A stretch of 64,000 nt of DNA from positions 62,001 to 126,000 of the forward strand of contig LNEP01000004.1 in assembly GCA_001464125.1 (NCBI GenBank), written 5' to 3'. The notes under the pieces were generated by a model, which saw only the letters and a list, made by a program, of their open reading frames with translations, had not been told where the DNA came from and did not search any database. Position 1 is the first letter of the stretch, and each line of letters opens with the position of its first letter. Positions 27,627 through 36,326 of this stretch are shown piece by piece. The position numbers and the translations under genes are program-made. This DNA comes from Betaproteobacteria bacterium Ga0077540. GTDB lineage: Bacteria > Pseudomonadota > Gammaproteobacteria > Burkholderiales > Methylophilaceae.

Positions 27627-30446
27627 CTACTGGCAGGCTTCGCAATCAGGGTTGTCTATCGCGCACATCTTCGGCGCTGCTTCAGCCTCATTTTGCGCAT
27701 GTGCTGACACTGCATTCAACTCGCCGCCTGAACCGGTTGATTTCTCTGCTGCTGTCGCCCCCATAGAGCGCAAGTAATAGGTTGTTTTTAATCCACGTAA
27801 CCATGCCAGCATGTAGATATCGTTCAGTTTTTTACCGGATGGCACTGCAAAGTAAAGGTTGAGGGATTGCGCTTGATCTATCCATTTTTGGCGACGCGCT
27901 GCCGCCTCTACCAACCAGCTAGGATCCACATCAAATGCGGTTGCATATAAGGCCTTTAAATCAGCTGGCACACGTTCAATTTTTTGTAGCGATCCATCGT
28001 AGTATTTCAAGTCAGACACCATGACCTCATCCCACAATCCACGCACTTTTAAGTCATTGACCAATTGCTCGTTGACGATAGTAAACTCACCGGACAAGTT
28101 GGATTTCACATACAGATTTTGGTATTCCGGCTCAATGCTAGCTGAAACACCAACAATATTAGAAATGGTTGCAGTTGGTGCAATAGCGACGCAATTGGAG
28201 TTACGCATACCTACTGCGGCAATTCGGCTGCGCAATGCTGCCCAATCTAATGTGCTGGAACGGTCGACCTCTACATGGCCGCCGCGTTCAGTAGTGAGAA
28301 AATCCAGAGTATCGAACGGTAGAATACCTTGATCCCACAAGCTGCCTTTAAAGCTAGAGTAGGCACCGCGTTCTTCCGCCAACACTGTGGATGCCCAATA
28401 GGCGTTGTAGCACACCGCTTCCATGGTACGGTCGGCAAATTCCACCGCCTCTTGAGAAGCGTAAGGAATGCGCATAGCGTGTAATGCATTTTGGAATCCC
28501 ATAATGCCCATGCCCACAGGGCGATGGCGGTAGTTGGAGTTACGCGCTTTGCCCACCGCGTAGAAATTGATATCCACCACATTGTCCAACATGCGCATCG
28601 CTACTTTGGTGGTTGCGGCTAGTTTGGCTTGGTCAATCACCAAGGCATCGCCCTCTTGCTTCAGATGTTGTAGCAAATTCACTGAACCCAAGTTGCACAC
28701 GGCAATCTCGGTATCGGATGTATTCAGTGTAATCTCAGTACAAAGGTTAGAGCTATGCACTACACCCACATGCTGCTGTGGTGAGCGTATATTGCAAGGG
28801 TCCTTAAATGTGATCCAAGGGTGACCTGTTTCAAATAGCATCGACAACATCTTGCGCCACATTTGCAAGGCGGGCACGCGCTTGAATAATTTGATTTCAC
28901 CATTATCGGCTTTACGCTCATATTCGATATAAGCTGCAGCAAATTTTTTGCCATATAAATCATGTAAGTCAGGCACATCAGATGGCGAGAACAATGTCCA
29001 CTCACCATTCTCTGTCACACGCTGCATGAATAAATCTGGAATCCAATGAGCGGTATTCATATCATGGGTGCGGCGACGGTCATCCCCCGTGTTTTTGCGT
29101 AAATCCAGAAACTCTTCAATGTCCAGATGCCAAGTTTCCAAGTAACCGCAGACTGCACCCTTGCGCTTACCCCCTTGATTGACAGCGACTGCGGTATCGT
29201 TCACCACTTTTAAGAAAGGAATCACGCCTTGGCTCTTACCATTAGTGCCTTTGATACGTGCACCGAGTGCGCGCACCGGCGTCCAGTCATTGCCTAAACC
29301 ACCGGCATATTTTTGCAACAAAGCATTTTCTTTAATGCCTTGGTAAATGCCCTCTAAATCGTCACTCACTGTCGTCAAATAGCAGGAAGACAACTGTGAA
29401 TGCAACGTGCCGCTGTTAAATAACGTTGGTGTAGAGCTCATAAAGTCAAAGCTGGAAAGCAAATTATAAAACTCAATCGTGCGTGTCTCGCGGTCAATCT
29501 CATTAATCGCCAATCCCATCGCTACACGCATAAAGAAAATCTGAGGCAGTTCAATACGGCGCTCTTCAGTATGCAAAAAGTAGCGGTCGTACAAGGTTTG
29601 TAGCCCTAGGTACCCAAACTGAAAATCGCGGTCGTGCGCTAACACTGCGCCTAACTTTTCCAAATCAAACTGGCCTAAGCGGGGGTCTAGCAAATCTGCT
29701 TCAATACCCATTTTGATATAGCGTGGGAAATAGCTAGCGTAAGTAGTCGCCATTTCTGCGTGTGACACTGCATCACCTAATACCTCAGCACGTACCAGAT
29801 CCAGCTGCAAACGAGCGGTTACATAGTTATAGGCAGGCTCTGTTTCAATCAAGCTGCGCGCTGAAAGAATCAACGCCTTACGCACTTCGTTAAAGCTAAT
29901 GCCATCGTATAAATCACGCACTGCTTGGTCTACCACCACACTTGGTTTGACTTCTTTACCTAAACCTACACAAGCCTCTTCCGCCATATTATTCAACATG
30001 GTCATATTGAGCGGTCTAAGTTTGCCATCGATATTGATGTTGATATGATGTTTTTGCTGCTCCGGTGCGCTGGCTTTTTCTGCCGCGCGCTCCGCATTTC
30101 GCTTTTCGCGATACAGCACATAGGCACGCGCTACATCATGATTCCCATTGCGCATTAGCGCCAATTCCACTTGGTCTTGGATGTCCTCGATATGTACTGC
30201 ACCGCCAGCTGGTAAGCGGCGCAATAATGCGACATTCACCAATTGGCTCAAGCTTGCCACTTGGTCGCGCACACGCTGCGACGCCACGCTCTGGTTGCCC
30301 TCTACTGCTAAAAAAGCCTTGGTAATCGCTATAGAAATTTTGTCGAGTTGATAGGCCACCACGGCGCCATTACGGCGAATGACTTGTAAAGTCGGTTGCT
30401 GGCCAGTTTGTGATGTTTCCACTTCTGATGTTCGTACATCATCCAT
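27627..30446 (-). CDS. nrdA: Ribonucleoside-diphosphate reductase, class Ia alpha subunit
   Basis: 939 residues, longer than the E. coli enzyme (761). The extra length is at the N-terminus: one ATP-cone at about 22-110 (VIRRNGAVVAYQLDKI) and a second, degenerate cone at about 130-220, as in Pseudomonas NrdA. The catalytic barrel has active-site cysteines in QLSSCYLTT and SSNLCTEIT, and the C-terminal redox pair is in DNPDCEACQ. Start at 30446 has AAGGGAG nine bases upstream. The enzyme needs oxygen but not B12; its leader contains a cobalamin riboswitch, implying a B12-dependent class II enzyme elsewhere in the genome. Confidence 0.96.
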   Translation of the reverse strand: MDDVRTSEVETSQTGQQPTLQVIRRNGAVVAYQLDKISIAITKAFLAVEGNQSVASQRVRDQVASLSQLVNVALLRRLPAGGAVHIEDIQDQVELALMRNGNHDVARAYVLYREKRNAERAAEKASAPEQQKHHININIDGKLRPLNMTMLNNMAEEACVGLGKEVKPSVVVDQAVRDLYDGISFNEVRKALILSARSLIETEPAYNYVTARLQLDLVRAEVLGDAVSHAEMATTYASYFPRYIKMGIEADLLDPRLGQFDLEKLGAVLAHDRDFQFGYLGLQTLYDRYFLHTEERRIELPQIFFMRVAMGLAINEIDRETRTIEFYNLLSSFDFMSSTPTLFNSGTLHSQLSSCYLTTVSDDLEGIYQGIKENALLQKYAGGLGNDWTPVRALGARIKGTNGKSQGVIPFLKVVNDTAVAVNQGGKRKGAVCGYLETWHLDIEEFLDLRKNTGDDRRRTHDMNTAHWIPDLFMQRVTENGEWTLFSPSDVPDLHDLYGKKFAAAYIEYERKADNGEIKLFKRVPALQMWRKMLSMLFETGHPWITFKDPCNIRSPQQHVGVVHSSNLCTEITLNTSDTEIAVCNLGSVNLLQHLKQEGDALVIDQAKLAATTKVAMRMLDNVVDINFYAVGKARNSNYRHRPVGMGIMGFQNALHAMRIPYASQEAVEFADRTMEAVCYNAYWASTVLAEERGAYSSFKGSLWDQGILPFDTLDFLTTERGGHVEVDRSSTLDWAALRSRIAAVGMRNSNCVAIAPTATISNIVGVSASIEPEYQNLYVKSNLSGEFTIVNEQLVNDLKVRGLWDEVMVSDLKYYDGSLQKIERVPADLKALYATAFDVDPSWLVEAAARRQKWIDQAQSLNLYFAVPSGKKLNDIYMLAWLRGLKTTYYLRSMGATAAEKSTGSGGELNAVSAHAQNEAEAAPKMCAIDNPDCEACQ

Positions 30447-30454
30447 TTTTTTGT

Positions 30455-30562
30455 GCTCCCTTGAAAAAGGGGCAGGTATGCTATTTTTATATGCTTACTT
30501 CATTGAAATTAAGCTTAAAAAAAGACCAGCTGGTAGGATGCACTTATACACCCCATCTGCCG
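30455..30562 (-). promoter_or_regulatory. Likely expression platform of the nrdA cobalamin riboswitch
   Basis: Two features lie between the aptamer and nrdA. On the transcript, CGGCAG (plus coordinates 30557-30562) is complementary to the CTGCCG at the 3' edge of the B12 box (30601-30606), so the two could pair when B12 is absent. Just before the start codon, the hairpin CCCTT-TTTC-AAGGG (30458-30471) occludes the AAGGGAG ribosome-binding site. This suggests translational rather than transcriptional control. Inferred by eye without energy calculation. Confidence 0.4.
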
Positions 30563-30594
30563 AGGACACCCCGCCTCAAACTTTAAAAATTAAT

Positions 30595-30785
30595 TGCTTA
30601 CGGCAGGTCTCCTGGCTCTTAGCTCAACGTCGTTTTAGGCCTTCCCACATAAAGTTATGCAGTGGCAGCGAGTTAAAACAACTTGCTAATTACAGTTGCG
30701 GGGGCAGCTATGGAATCAGATTTTAGATGAAAATCTTCACCACATTCCCTTTTAAATGCACGTTTTGAATTAAACGTGCATACCG
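30595..30785 (-). ncRNA. Cobalamin (B12) riboswitch upstream of nrdA
   Basis: Read on the minus strand the leader shows the conserved elements in order: AAAGGGAA followed by GTGGTGAA near 30730-30753, the core GCTGCCCCCGCAACTGTAA near 30690-30708, and the B12 box GAGCCAGGAGACCTGCCG at 30601-30618. This is a complete AdoCbl-type aptamer. It is oriented toward nrdA, not metE, whose 3' end lies upstream. Known precedent: a B12 riboswitch represses class Ia nrdAB in Streptomyces coelicolor so that the class II enzyme is used when B12 is available. Confidence 0.93.
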
Positions 30786-30795
30786 TATGCAACGG

Positions 30796-30824
30796 ACTAT
30801 AAATCAATATATATGGATTTTCAA
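30796..30824 (-). promoter_or_regulatory. Sigma70-type promoter for nrdAB
   Basis: On the minus strand TTGAAA (30819-30824) and TATAGT (30796-30801) are separated by exactly 17 bp. Transcription would begin near 30789, just before the riboswitch aptamer. One NrdR-like box lies in the spacer. Confidence 0.7.
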
Positions 30825-30849
30825 TACACGAAAACACAATATATTGATT
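30802..30849 (-). promoter_or_regulatory. Tandem NrdR-like boxes
   Basis: ACACAATATATTGATT (30834-30849) matches the NrdR consensus acaCwAtATaTwGtgt well; a second, weaker copy AATCAATATATATGGA is at 30802-30817. Their equivalent positions are 32 bp apart, about three helical turns, the spacing known for NrdR repressor sites. The proximal box covers the promoter spacer, which fits repression of nrdAB by NrdR. Confidence 0.7.
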
Positions 30850-30897
30850 TTTTATCACAAACGATTGTTTTCATTGGGGATAAATATTGGCTATTGA

Positions 30898-30938
30898 TAT
30901 CGTGCCTCTGCAATACAAAAAAACGCAGGGACACGATA
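30898..30938. repeat. Inverted repeat downstream of metE
   Basis: TATCGTG (30898-30904) and CACGATA (30932-30938) form perfect arms, with inner CTGC/GCAG pairing and an A-rich loop. It starts 9 bp after the metE stop. On the metE transcript it is not followed by a U-run, so it may be a factor-dependent 3' end or a stabilising hairpin. Confidence 0.4.
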
Positions 30939-30946
30939 AAACAGAC

Positions 30947-33241
30947 TTATGTTGTTGAGTAGTTGGCCATCAGTTGTGCACGCAAGCGCTTTGCTGCCGT
31001 CACCATATTGTGAAGCGCAAGCTTGGTTTCGTCCCAACCGCGCGTTTTCAAACCGCAATCTGGATTTATCCATAAACGCTCAGCTGGAATCACATCCATT
31101 GCCCGTTGCAACAGCGCTTCGATATCTTCCACACTCGGCACTCTTGGTGAGTGGATATCATACACGCCAGGACCAATCTCGTTTGGGTAAGCAAATTTGC
31201 CAAAGCCATCCAAAAGCTCCATATGTGAACGCGAAGTCTCAATGGTAATCACGTCAGCATCCATCGCCGCAATTGCCGGCAAGATATCGTTAAACTCTGA
31301 ATAGCACATATGGGTATGAATCTGCGTGTTGTCATCCGCTACACTGGCTGAGATCTTGAATGCACGCACCGCCCAATCTAAATAATGTTGCCATGCTGCT
31401 TTTTGCAACGGTAAGCCCTCGCGCAAGGCTGCCTCATCAATTTGAATAATGGCGATACCCGCTTTTTGCAAATCATCCACCTCATCGCGAATGGCTAGTG
31501 CCAGTTGCAGTGCTGTTAAATGGCGTGGTTGGTCATCGCGCACAAATGACCATTGCAGCATGGTAATGGGGCCTGTCAGCATGCCTTTAACCGGCTTAGT
31601 TGAAAGCGATTGTGCATAACGCGCATATTCCACAGTCATGGGTGTTGGGCGATAGACATCGCCATAAATCACTGGTGGCTTGACGCAGCGGGAGCCATAA
31701 CTTTGCACCCAGCCATATTGTGTAAAGGCATAGCCTGCCAACTGCTCACCAAAGTATTCCACCATATCGTTACGTTCAGCTTCGCCATGCACCAGCACAT
31801 CTAAGTCTAACGCTTCTTGTTGACGTACCGCATGCTCAATATGCGCTAGCATTTTGGCGTGATAATGTGTCTGCGGTAACCCTCCCTTTTTAAAAGCTGC
31901 ACGCGTGGCGCGGATATCTGCAGTTTGCGGGAAAGAGCCAATGGTGGTGGTTGGCAGGAGTGGTAATTGTAAACGTACTTTTTGCTTGGCCAGTCGCGTT
32001 GCAAACGGACTGGCGCGATTTTCATTGATATTGTCTATCGCTGCGATTCTGGCTTGCAAGCTTTTATCATTGACGCGCGTAGATGCTTTACGACTAGCGA
32101 TTGCTTGGCGTGATTCTCTCAGTAAAGCTTCGACTGACTCAACTCCCAAATTAATCGCTTGCGCCAACAAATGGAGCTCTTTTAGTTTTTCATCGGCAAA
32201 CGCTAACCAAGATTTCAGTTCGCCATCTAACTGCTGCTCATGCCGCAATGTCACCGGGGTATGCAATAAAGAGCAACTAGGTGCTAACCACAAACGCTCT
32301 TTTAGACGTTCGGCAGGCACGGCCAAGATTGCTAATGTTTTATCTAAATCATTACGCCAAATATTGCGGCCATCAATCACGCCCGCAGATAACACCCAAT
32401 AAGCAGGCAGCGCATTTACCCAAGGCAACAGCTGCTCTGGCGCACGCACCACATCGATATGCAGGCCATCCACCGGCAGCGCAGTAATCACACTTTGATA
32501 ACGGGTGACATTGGCGAAGTAAGTGGTCAGCAGCAGCTTTGGCCGTTGCGTTCTAAACCAAGCATAGGCACGTTGAAAAGCTTTCAACCATTGGTCGTCT
32601 AAATCCAAGGCAAAAATAGGCTCATCGATTTGCACCCATTCAATTTTTCTTATGTGCAGTTCCTGCAGCAAATATGCATATTGCTGTGCCAAGCTATCCA
32701 ATAAATCTAAAGCCTCTATGCCTTTAGCCTTGCTTAAATATAAAAAGCTGACAGGCCCTAACAGCACTGGTTTAACCTTAGCATTTAAGGTTTGCGCCTC
32801 GTCCAGTTGCGTTAAAAAGTCATGTGCGTTCACTGAAAAGATAGTCTCTGCGTTAAGTTCAGGAACAATATAGTGATAGTTAGTATCAAACCATTTAGTC
32901 ATTTCCATAGCTGGCTGCTCGATATTGCCACGCGCTAACGCAAAGTACGCAACTTCTGGTGGGGCATTTTTTTGGCCGAAAGGTGGTTTGGCAAAACGTT
33001 TGGGCGTGGCGCCAAACAATACCGCATGGTCCAGCACATGGTCATACAGTGAAAAATCATGGCTGGTGATATAGCTCAACTCTGCGGACTGCTGTTTTTG
33101 CCAATGCTCCGCCCGCAATTGCGCTGCGGTCTGTTGCAAATCTTGTGCACTGGTCTCGCCGCGCCAAAATGATTCCAATGCAAATTTAAGCTCGCGGCGC
33201 TCACCTACGCGCGGGTACCCCAAAATATGTGTCTGTGCCAT
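30947..33241 (-). CDS. metE: Cobalamin-independent methionine synthase
   Basis: 764 residues, full length for MetE. The N-terminal domain begins with [17 protein letters not shown]. The C-terminal catalytic domain has zinc ligands in [13 protein letters not shown] and [11 protein letters not shown], and [13 protein letters not shown]. It transfers the methyl group from methyltetrahydrofolate triglutamate to homocysteine without B12. It is divergent from metR, whose product normally activates metE; a MetR-type operator is in the shared intergenic region. No B12 riboswitch precedes metE itself. Confidence 0.97.
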   Translation of the reverse strand: MAQTHILGYPRVGERRELKFALESFWRGETSAQDLQQTAAQLRAEHWQKQQSAELSYITSHDFSLYDHVLDHAVLFGATPKRFAKPPFGQKNAPPEVAYFALARGNIEQPAMEMTKWFDTNYHYIVPELNAETIFSVNAHDFLTQLDEAQTLNAKVKPVLLGPVSFLYLSKAKGIEALDLLDSLAQQYAYLLQELHIRKIEWVQIDEPIFALDLDDQWLKAFQRAYAWFRTQRPKLLLTTYFANVTRYQSVITALPVDGLHIDVVRAPEQLLPWVNALPAYWVLSAGVIDGRNIWRNDLDKTLAILAVPAERLKERLWLAPSCSLLHTPVTLRHEQQLDGELKSWLAFADEKLKELHLLAQAINLGVESVEALLRESRQAIASRKASTRVNDKSLQARIAAIDNINENRASPFATRLAKQKVRLQLPLLPTTTIGSFPQTADIRATRAAFKKGGLPQTHYHAKMLAHIEHAVRQQEALDLDVLVHGEAERNDMVEYFGEQLAGYAFTQYGWVQSYGSRCVKPPVIYGDVYRPTPMTVEYARYAQSLSTKPVKGMLTGPITMLQWSFVRDDQPRHLTALQLALAIRDEVDDLQKAGIAIIQIDEAALREGLPLQKAAWQHYLDWAVRAFKISASVADDNTQIHTHMCYSEFNDILPAIAAMDADVITIETSRSHMELLDGFGKFAYPNEIGPGVYDIHSPRVPSVEDIEALLQRAMDVIPAERLWINPDCGLKTRGWDETKLALHNMVTAAKRLRAQLMANYSTT

Positions 33242-33322
33242 GTGCTGCCTTTGATTATGATAAAAGGTGACATTGTTGACGACGCATATTTATTAATAAA
33301 GCGAAAGTTTTTGTGTTAAATT

Positions 33323-33335
33323 TGAATTTCATTCA
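33323..33335. promoter_or_regulatory. MetR operator
   Basis: TGAATTTCATTCA fits the MetR-binding consensus TGAANNNNNTTCA exactly and lies in the 109-bp metE-metR intergenic region, 15 bp before the metR start. Its position fits autoregulation of metR and activation of metE in the presence of homocysteine. Confidence 0.75.
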
Positions 33336-33350
33336 TACCTGAAATAGACA

Positions 33351-34262
33351 ATGCTGGAAATTCGTCACTTAAAATCGCTGAAAGCCATTGCAGAAACCAA
33401 TAAGCTTGGCTTGGCCGCCCAACGCGTTTTTTTAACGCAATCTGCGCTATCGCATCAAATCAAAGCGTTAGAGCAGCATTACGATATTGTGTTATTCAAG
33501 CGTCTGCCGCAGGGCCTCACGTTTACTAAAGCAGGTGAACGATTATTGGCGCTAGCTAACGAATTACTACCAGCGATTGAAAAAGCCGAGCGCGATTTGG
33601 TGCGATTAAAAAGCAATCAATCCGGTGAGCTACGCATTGTGCTGGAGTGTCACACCTGTTTTGACTGGCTCACCCCAGTAATGGATCACTTTAGACGTGC
33701 ATGGCCTGAGGTAGACATTGATTTAGTAGCGGGTTTTCATAGTGACCCTTGGCAATTAATACATGAAGGCAAGGCCGATATCGTGATTGGCGGCTTGCCA
33801 CAGAAAAACTTGCAGCTACCTTACTTACCATTATTTAAATTTGAAATCATGGCAGTTCTGCCAAATGACCATCCGCTTGCGAAAAAATCTCGGCTAGTGG
33901 CCAATGATTTTGCTAATGAAACGCTGATTACCTATCCGGTAGATGAAAGCAGGATTGATGTAATTCAACAATTACTATCACCGGCGCAAATACCATTTCA
34001 GCGCCGCACAGCCGAGCTAACCATTGCCATAATGCAGTTAGTAGCCAGCCGGCGTGGTGTAGCTGCGCTACCCAACTGGGGCATACGTAGTTATGTCGAT
34101 CATGATTACGTGATTGCCAAGTCAATTGGCAAGCAAGGTTTGTGGTCAAATCTGTATTTGATTGCCGCGCAGGACACCATTGAAAAACAATATGTAATTG
34201 ATTTAAAAGAAATTATCAGAAACACTTGCCTAACCCAACTTGAAGCGATTCATCTGATTTAA
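33351..34262 (+). CDS. metR: LysR-family regulator MetR
   Basis: 303 residues. N-terminal winged helix (about 1-60) with MLEIRHLKSLKAIAET and AAQRVFLTQSALSHQIKAL, then the LysR substrate-binding domain. The start of the sequence and the position divergent from metE identify MetR, which uses homocysteine as co-inducer to activate metE and other methionine genes. A consensus operator lies just upstream. Confidence 0.93.
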   Translation: MLEIRHLKSLKAIAETNKLGLAAQRVFLTQSALSHQIKALEQHYDIVLFKRLPQGLTFTKAGERLLALANELLPAIEKAERDLVRLKSNQSGELRIVLECHTCFDWLTPVMDHFRRAWPEVDIDLVAGFHSDPWQLIHEGKADIVIGGLPQKNLQLPYLPLFKFEIMAVLPNDHPLAKKSRLVANDFANETLITYPVDESRIDVIQQLLSPAQIPFQRRTAELTIAIMQLVASRRGVAALPNWGIRSYVDHDYVIAKSIGKQGLWSNLYLIAAQDTIEKQYVIDLKEIIRNTCLTQLEAIHLI

Positions 34263-34377
34263 TCTGATTGATCGCATAAACTTAAACAAGACTGTGATAG
34301 CGGGTCTATTTAAAGTATTGCAGTAGGTGTACAGTCCTTAAAATAACTCATCTTGCAATATTGACGATGGATATCCT

Positions 34378-34707
34378 ATGGCTTACATATTGAGAAATGA
34401 ACAAGGCGCAATTATTGCGGCCAGCACCAACACTCAAGTGGATAAAGATTGGCAATTTATCGAGAATAATCACCCCGAATATATTGCTTTTCTGGAGGCA
34501 GATATCAAACAGCATGACGCTTTCCGAGAGAGTGATATTCAGCTTGCCCGTGTGCTAGAGGATTTGATTGAAGTGCTGATTGAACGCAATTTAATTCAAT
34601 TTACGGACTTCCCATCTGCAGCACAAAAACGCTTGAATGACCGACAGTCTATGCGCTCGAAAAATCGTCTCACTATGATTGTGGAAGACGACAAAAGGCT
34701 TTTTTAA
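34378..34707 (+). CDS. Small conserved protein of unknown function
   Basis: A 109-residue soluble protein beginning MAYILRNEQGAIIAAS and containing DWQFIENNHPEYIAFL. Similar betaproteobacterial proteins are often mis-named tryptophan synthase beta-like; the sequence has none of that enzyme's motifs. A helical acidic middle part (ESDIQLARVLEDLIEVLIE) is followed by a basic tail. It has its own upstream gap of 115 bp and converges on the GST gene. Confidence 0.7.
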   Translation: MAYILRNEQGAIIAASTNTQVDKDWQFIENNHPEYIAFLEADIKQHDAFRESDIQLARVLEDLIEVLIERNLIQFTDFPSAAQKRLNDRQSMRSKNRLTMIVEDDKRLF

Positions 34708-34710
34708 CTG

Positions 34711-34735
34711 GAAAAACAGCCTGCATGCGCAGGCT
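34711..34735 (-). terminator. Terminator of the GST gene
   Basis: On the minus strand AGCCTGC, loop GCAT, GCAGGCT, then GTTTTT. The stem starts in the GST stop codon region, so terminator and coding end overlap. Confidence 0.8.
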
Positions 34736-35357
34736 ATGGTTGTGGCATGGTCTGTTTAAAACTCGGGCGTTTTACCAGCACGCTATAGTGTTTTGCCAAA
34801 TTCACAAATTTGTCTTGCCAAGTTTTGCCATCCCAGCGCAAATGTTTGAAACGAAGATCGAGATAGCCCAGACAACAGCCCAGTGCAATATCGGCCAAAC
34901 TAAAGGTTTCGTTCACACACCATTTTTTCTTCAACAAATCGGCATCTAACACGGTTAAGCCCTGTAGTACCTTACCCATTTGTTTATCAATGTGCGCCTG
35001 TGATTGTTGCGCCTCTGGCTTGCGTTGCTCCAGCATCACGGCAACAGCAGCATCACATACACCATCCGCAAGCGCCTCCCAGCGACGTACTTTAATTTTG
35101 GCGATATGATCTTGCGGAATCAGGTGTGATAAAGGTGTTCTGTGGTCCAAATACTCCACAATCACACGCGAGTCATACAATGGCTCGCCATCATCCAGCA
35201 CTAATACTGGCACTTTACCTAGTGGGTTGTGCTGACTCACGGGGCAATCCGGGTCAGACAGCACCACTTCATTCAATTCAACATCCACATGTTTCTCAAG
35301 CGCAACAATGCGTACTTTTCTGGCGTAAGGGCTATTGATGGTATATAGAAGTTGCAT
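34734..35357 (-). CDS. Glutathione S-transferase family protein
   Basis: 207 residues from MQLLYTINSPYARKVR. The thioredoxin-like N-terminal domain has SPYARKVR with the potential catalytic Ser and the cis-Pro motif KVPVLVLDDGEPLYDSRVIV; a helical C-terminal domain follows with FSLADIALGC. The substrate is not predictable. The longer frame (to 35474) adds 39 residues that overlap the nadC region and look non-native, so I use the ATG at 35355-35357. Divergent from nadC with 45 bp between. Confidence 0.9.
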   Translation of the reverse strand: MQLLYTINSPYARKVRIVALEKHVDVELNEVVLSDPDCPVSQHNPLGKVPVLVLDDGEPLYDSRVIVEYLDHRTPLSHLIPQDHIAKIKVRRWEALADGVCDAAVAVMLEQRKPEAQQSQAHIDKQMGKVLQGLTVLDADLLKKKWCVNETFSLADIALGCCLGYLDLRFKHLRWDGKTWQDKFVNLAKHYSVLVKRPSFKQTMPQP

Positions 35358-35402
35358 AAAATGACATGAATAAATGTAATGAATGCACATTATAATGGAA
35401 TT

Positions 35403-36278
35403 ATGACGACACCGCTTTTTAGCCAACACTATCCGCCACACTCGAATGCTTTTGCACAACTGGTAAGCGCGCAAGTAAGCGCGGCACTCACAGAAGACAT
35501 GGGGAGCGGCGACTTAACTGCGCAACTCATCCCAGCTCAGCAACCCGCTGAGGCTACGGTCATATCCAGAGAGGCGGCTGTGATATGTGGTCAACACTGG
35601 TTTAATGATTGTTTTCTACAGCTTGATCCCAAGGCCGTGATTACATGGCACGTCAAAGAAGGTGAAAGCGTAGTCCCAAATCAAAAGTTATGTGAAATCT
35701 CAGGCCACGCGCGTGCATTGCTCAGCGCGGAACGTACTGCTCTCAACTTTTTACAAACCTTAAGTGCTACAGCCACAGAAACTAGACGCTATGTAGACGC
35801 CATTAAAGGCTTGTCTGCGGCTATTTTAGACACGCGAAAAACCATCCCTGGCCTACGTCTGGCGCAAAAGTATGCCGTGACTGTGGGCGGAGGGCTTAAT
35901 CAACGTTTAGCGCTCTATGATGGCATATTGATTAAAGAAAATCATATCGCCACGGCTGGTAGCATTACTGCAGCATTACATAGCGCTTTTGAGCTACACC
36001 CCCATGTAAGCACACAAATTGAGGTGGAAAATATTGTGCAATTGCAAGAAGCGTTGCAGGCTGGAGCAAAGAGTATTTTATTGGATAATTTTAGCTTGGA
36101 GCAATTACGCGAAGCGGTCAATATCAATCAAAAACGTGCCGTGCTGGAAGCTTCTGGCAATGTGAGTTTATCGACGGTCCGTGATATTGCAGCGACTGGC
36201 GTCGATAGAATCTCGGTAGGCAGTCTGACTAAACATATCCACGCCGTGGATTTAAGTATGCGTATTAAAATGCACTGA
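35403..36278 (+). CDS. nadC: Nicotinate-nucleotide pyrophosphorylase (carboxylating)
   Basis: 291 residues of quinolinate phosphoribosyltransferase: EDMGSGDLTAQL near the N-terminus, the active-site motif LDTRKTIPGLRLAQKYAV, GGGLNQRLALYDGILIKENH, and the C-terminal EASGNVSLSTVRDIAATGVD. It makes nicotinate mononucleotide from quinolinate and PRPP in NAD synthesis. I prefer the ATG at 35403 (GGA 5 bases upstream, usual length) over 35379. Confidence 0.95.
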   Translation: MTTPLFSQHYPPHSNAFAQLVSAQVSAALTEDMGSGDLTAQLIPAQQPAEATVISREAAVICGQHWFNDCFLQLDPKAVITWHVKEGESVVPNQKLCEISGHARALLSAERTALNFLQTLSATATETRRYVDAIKGLSAAILDTRKTIPGLRLAQKYAVTVGGGLNQRLALYDGILIKENHIATAGSITAALHSAFELHPHVSTQIEVENIVQLQEALQAGAKSILLDNFSLEQLREAVNINQKRAVLEASGNVSLSTVRDIAATGVDRISVGSLTKHIHAVDLSMRIKMH

Positions 36279-36326
36279 ATGTCTTATTTTCATTCATAAT
36301 AAAGGTATCTTTTTCTAACACATCGT

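Noticed and set aside
27466..27777. A 103-codon plus-strand frame across the nrdA-nrdB spacer
   Set aside because: It runs through the repeat and antisense into nrdA; composition is not protein-like.
30600..30800. B12 riboswitch as a regulator of metE
   Set aside because: The aptamer reads toward nrdA and lies downstream of the metE stop, so it cannot act in cis on metE.
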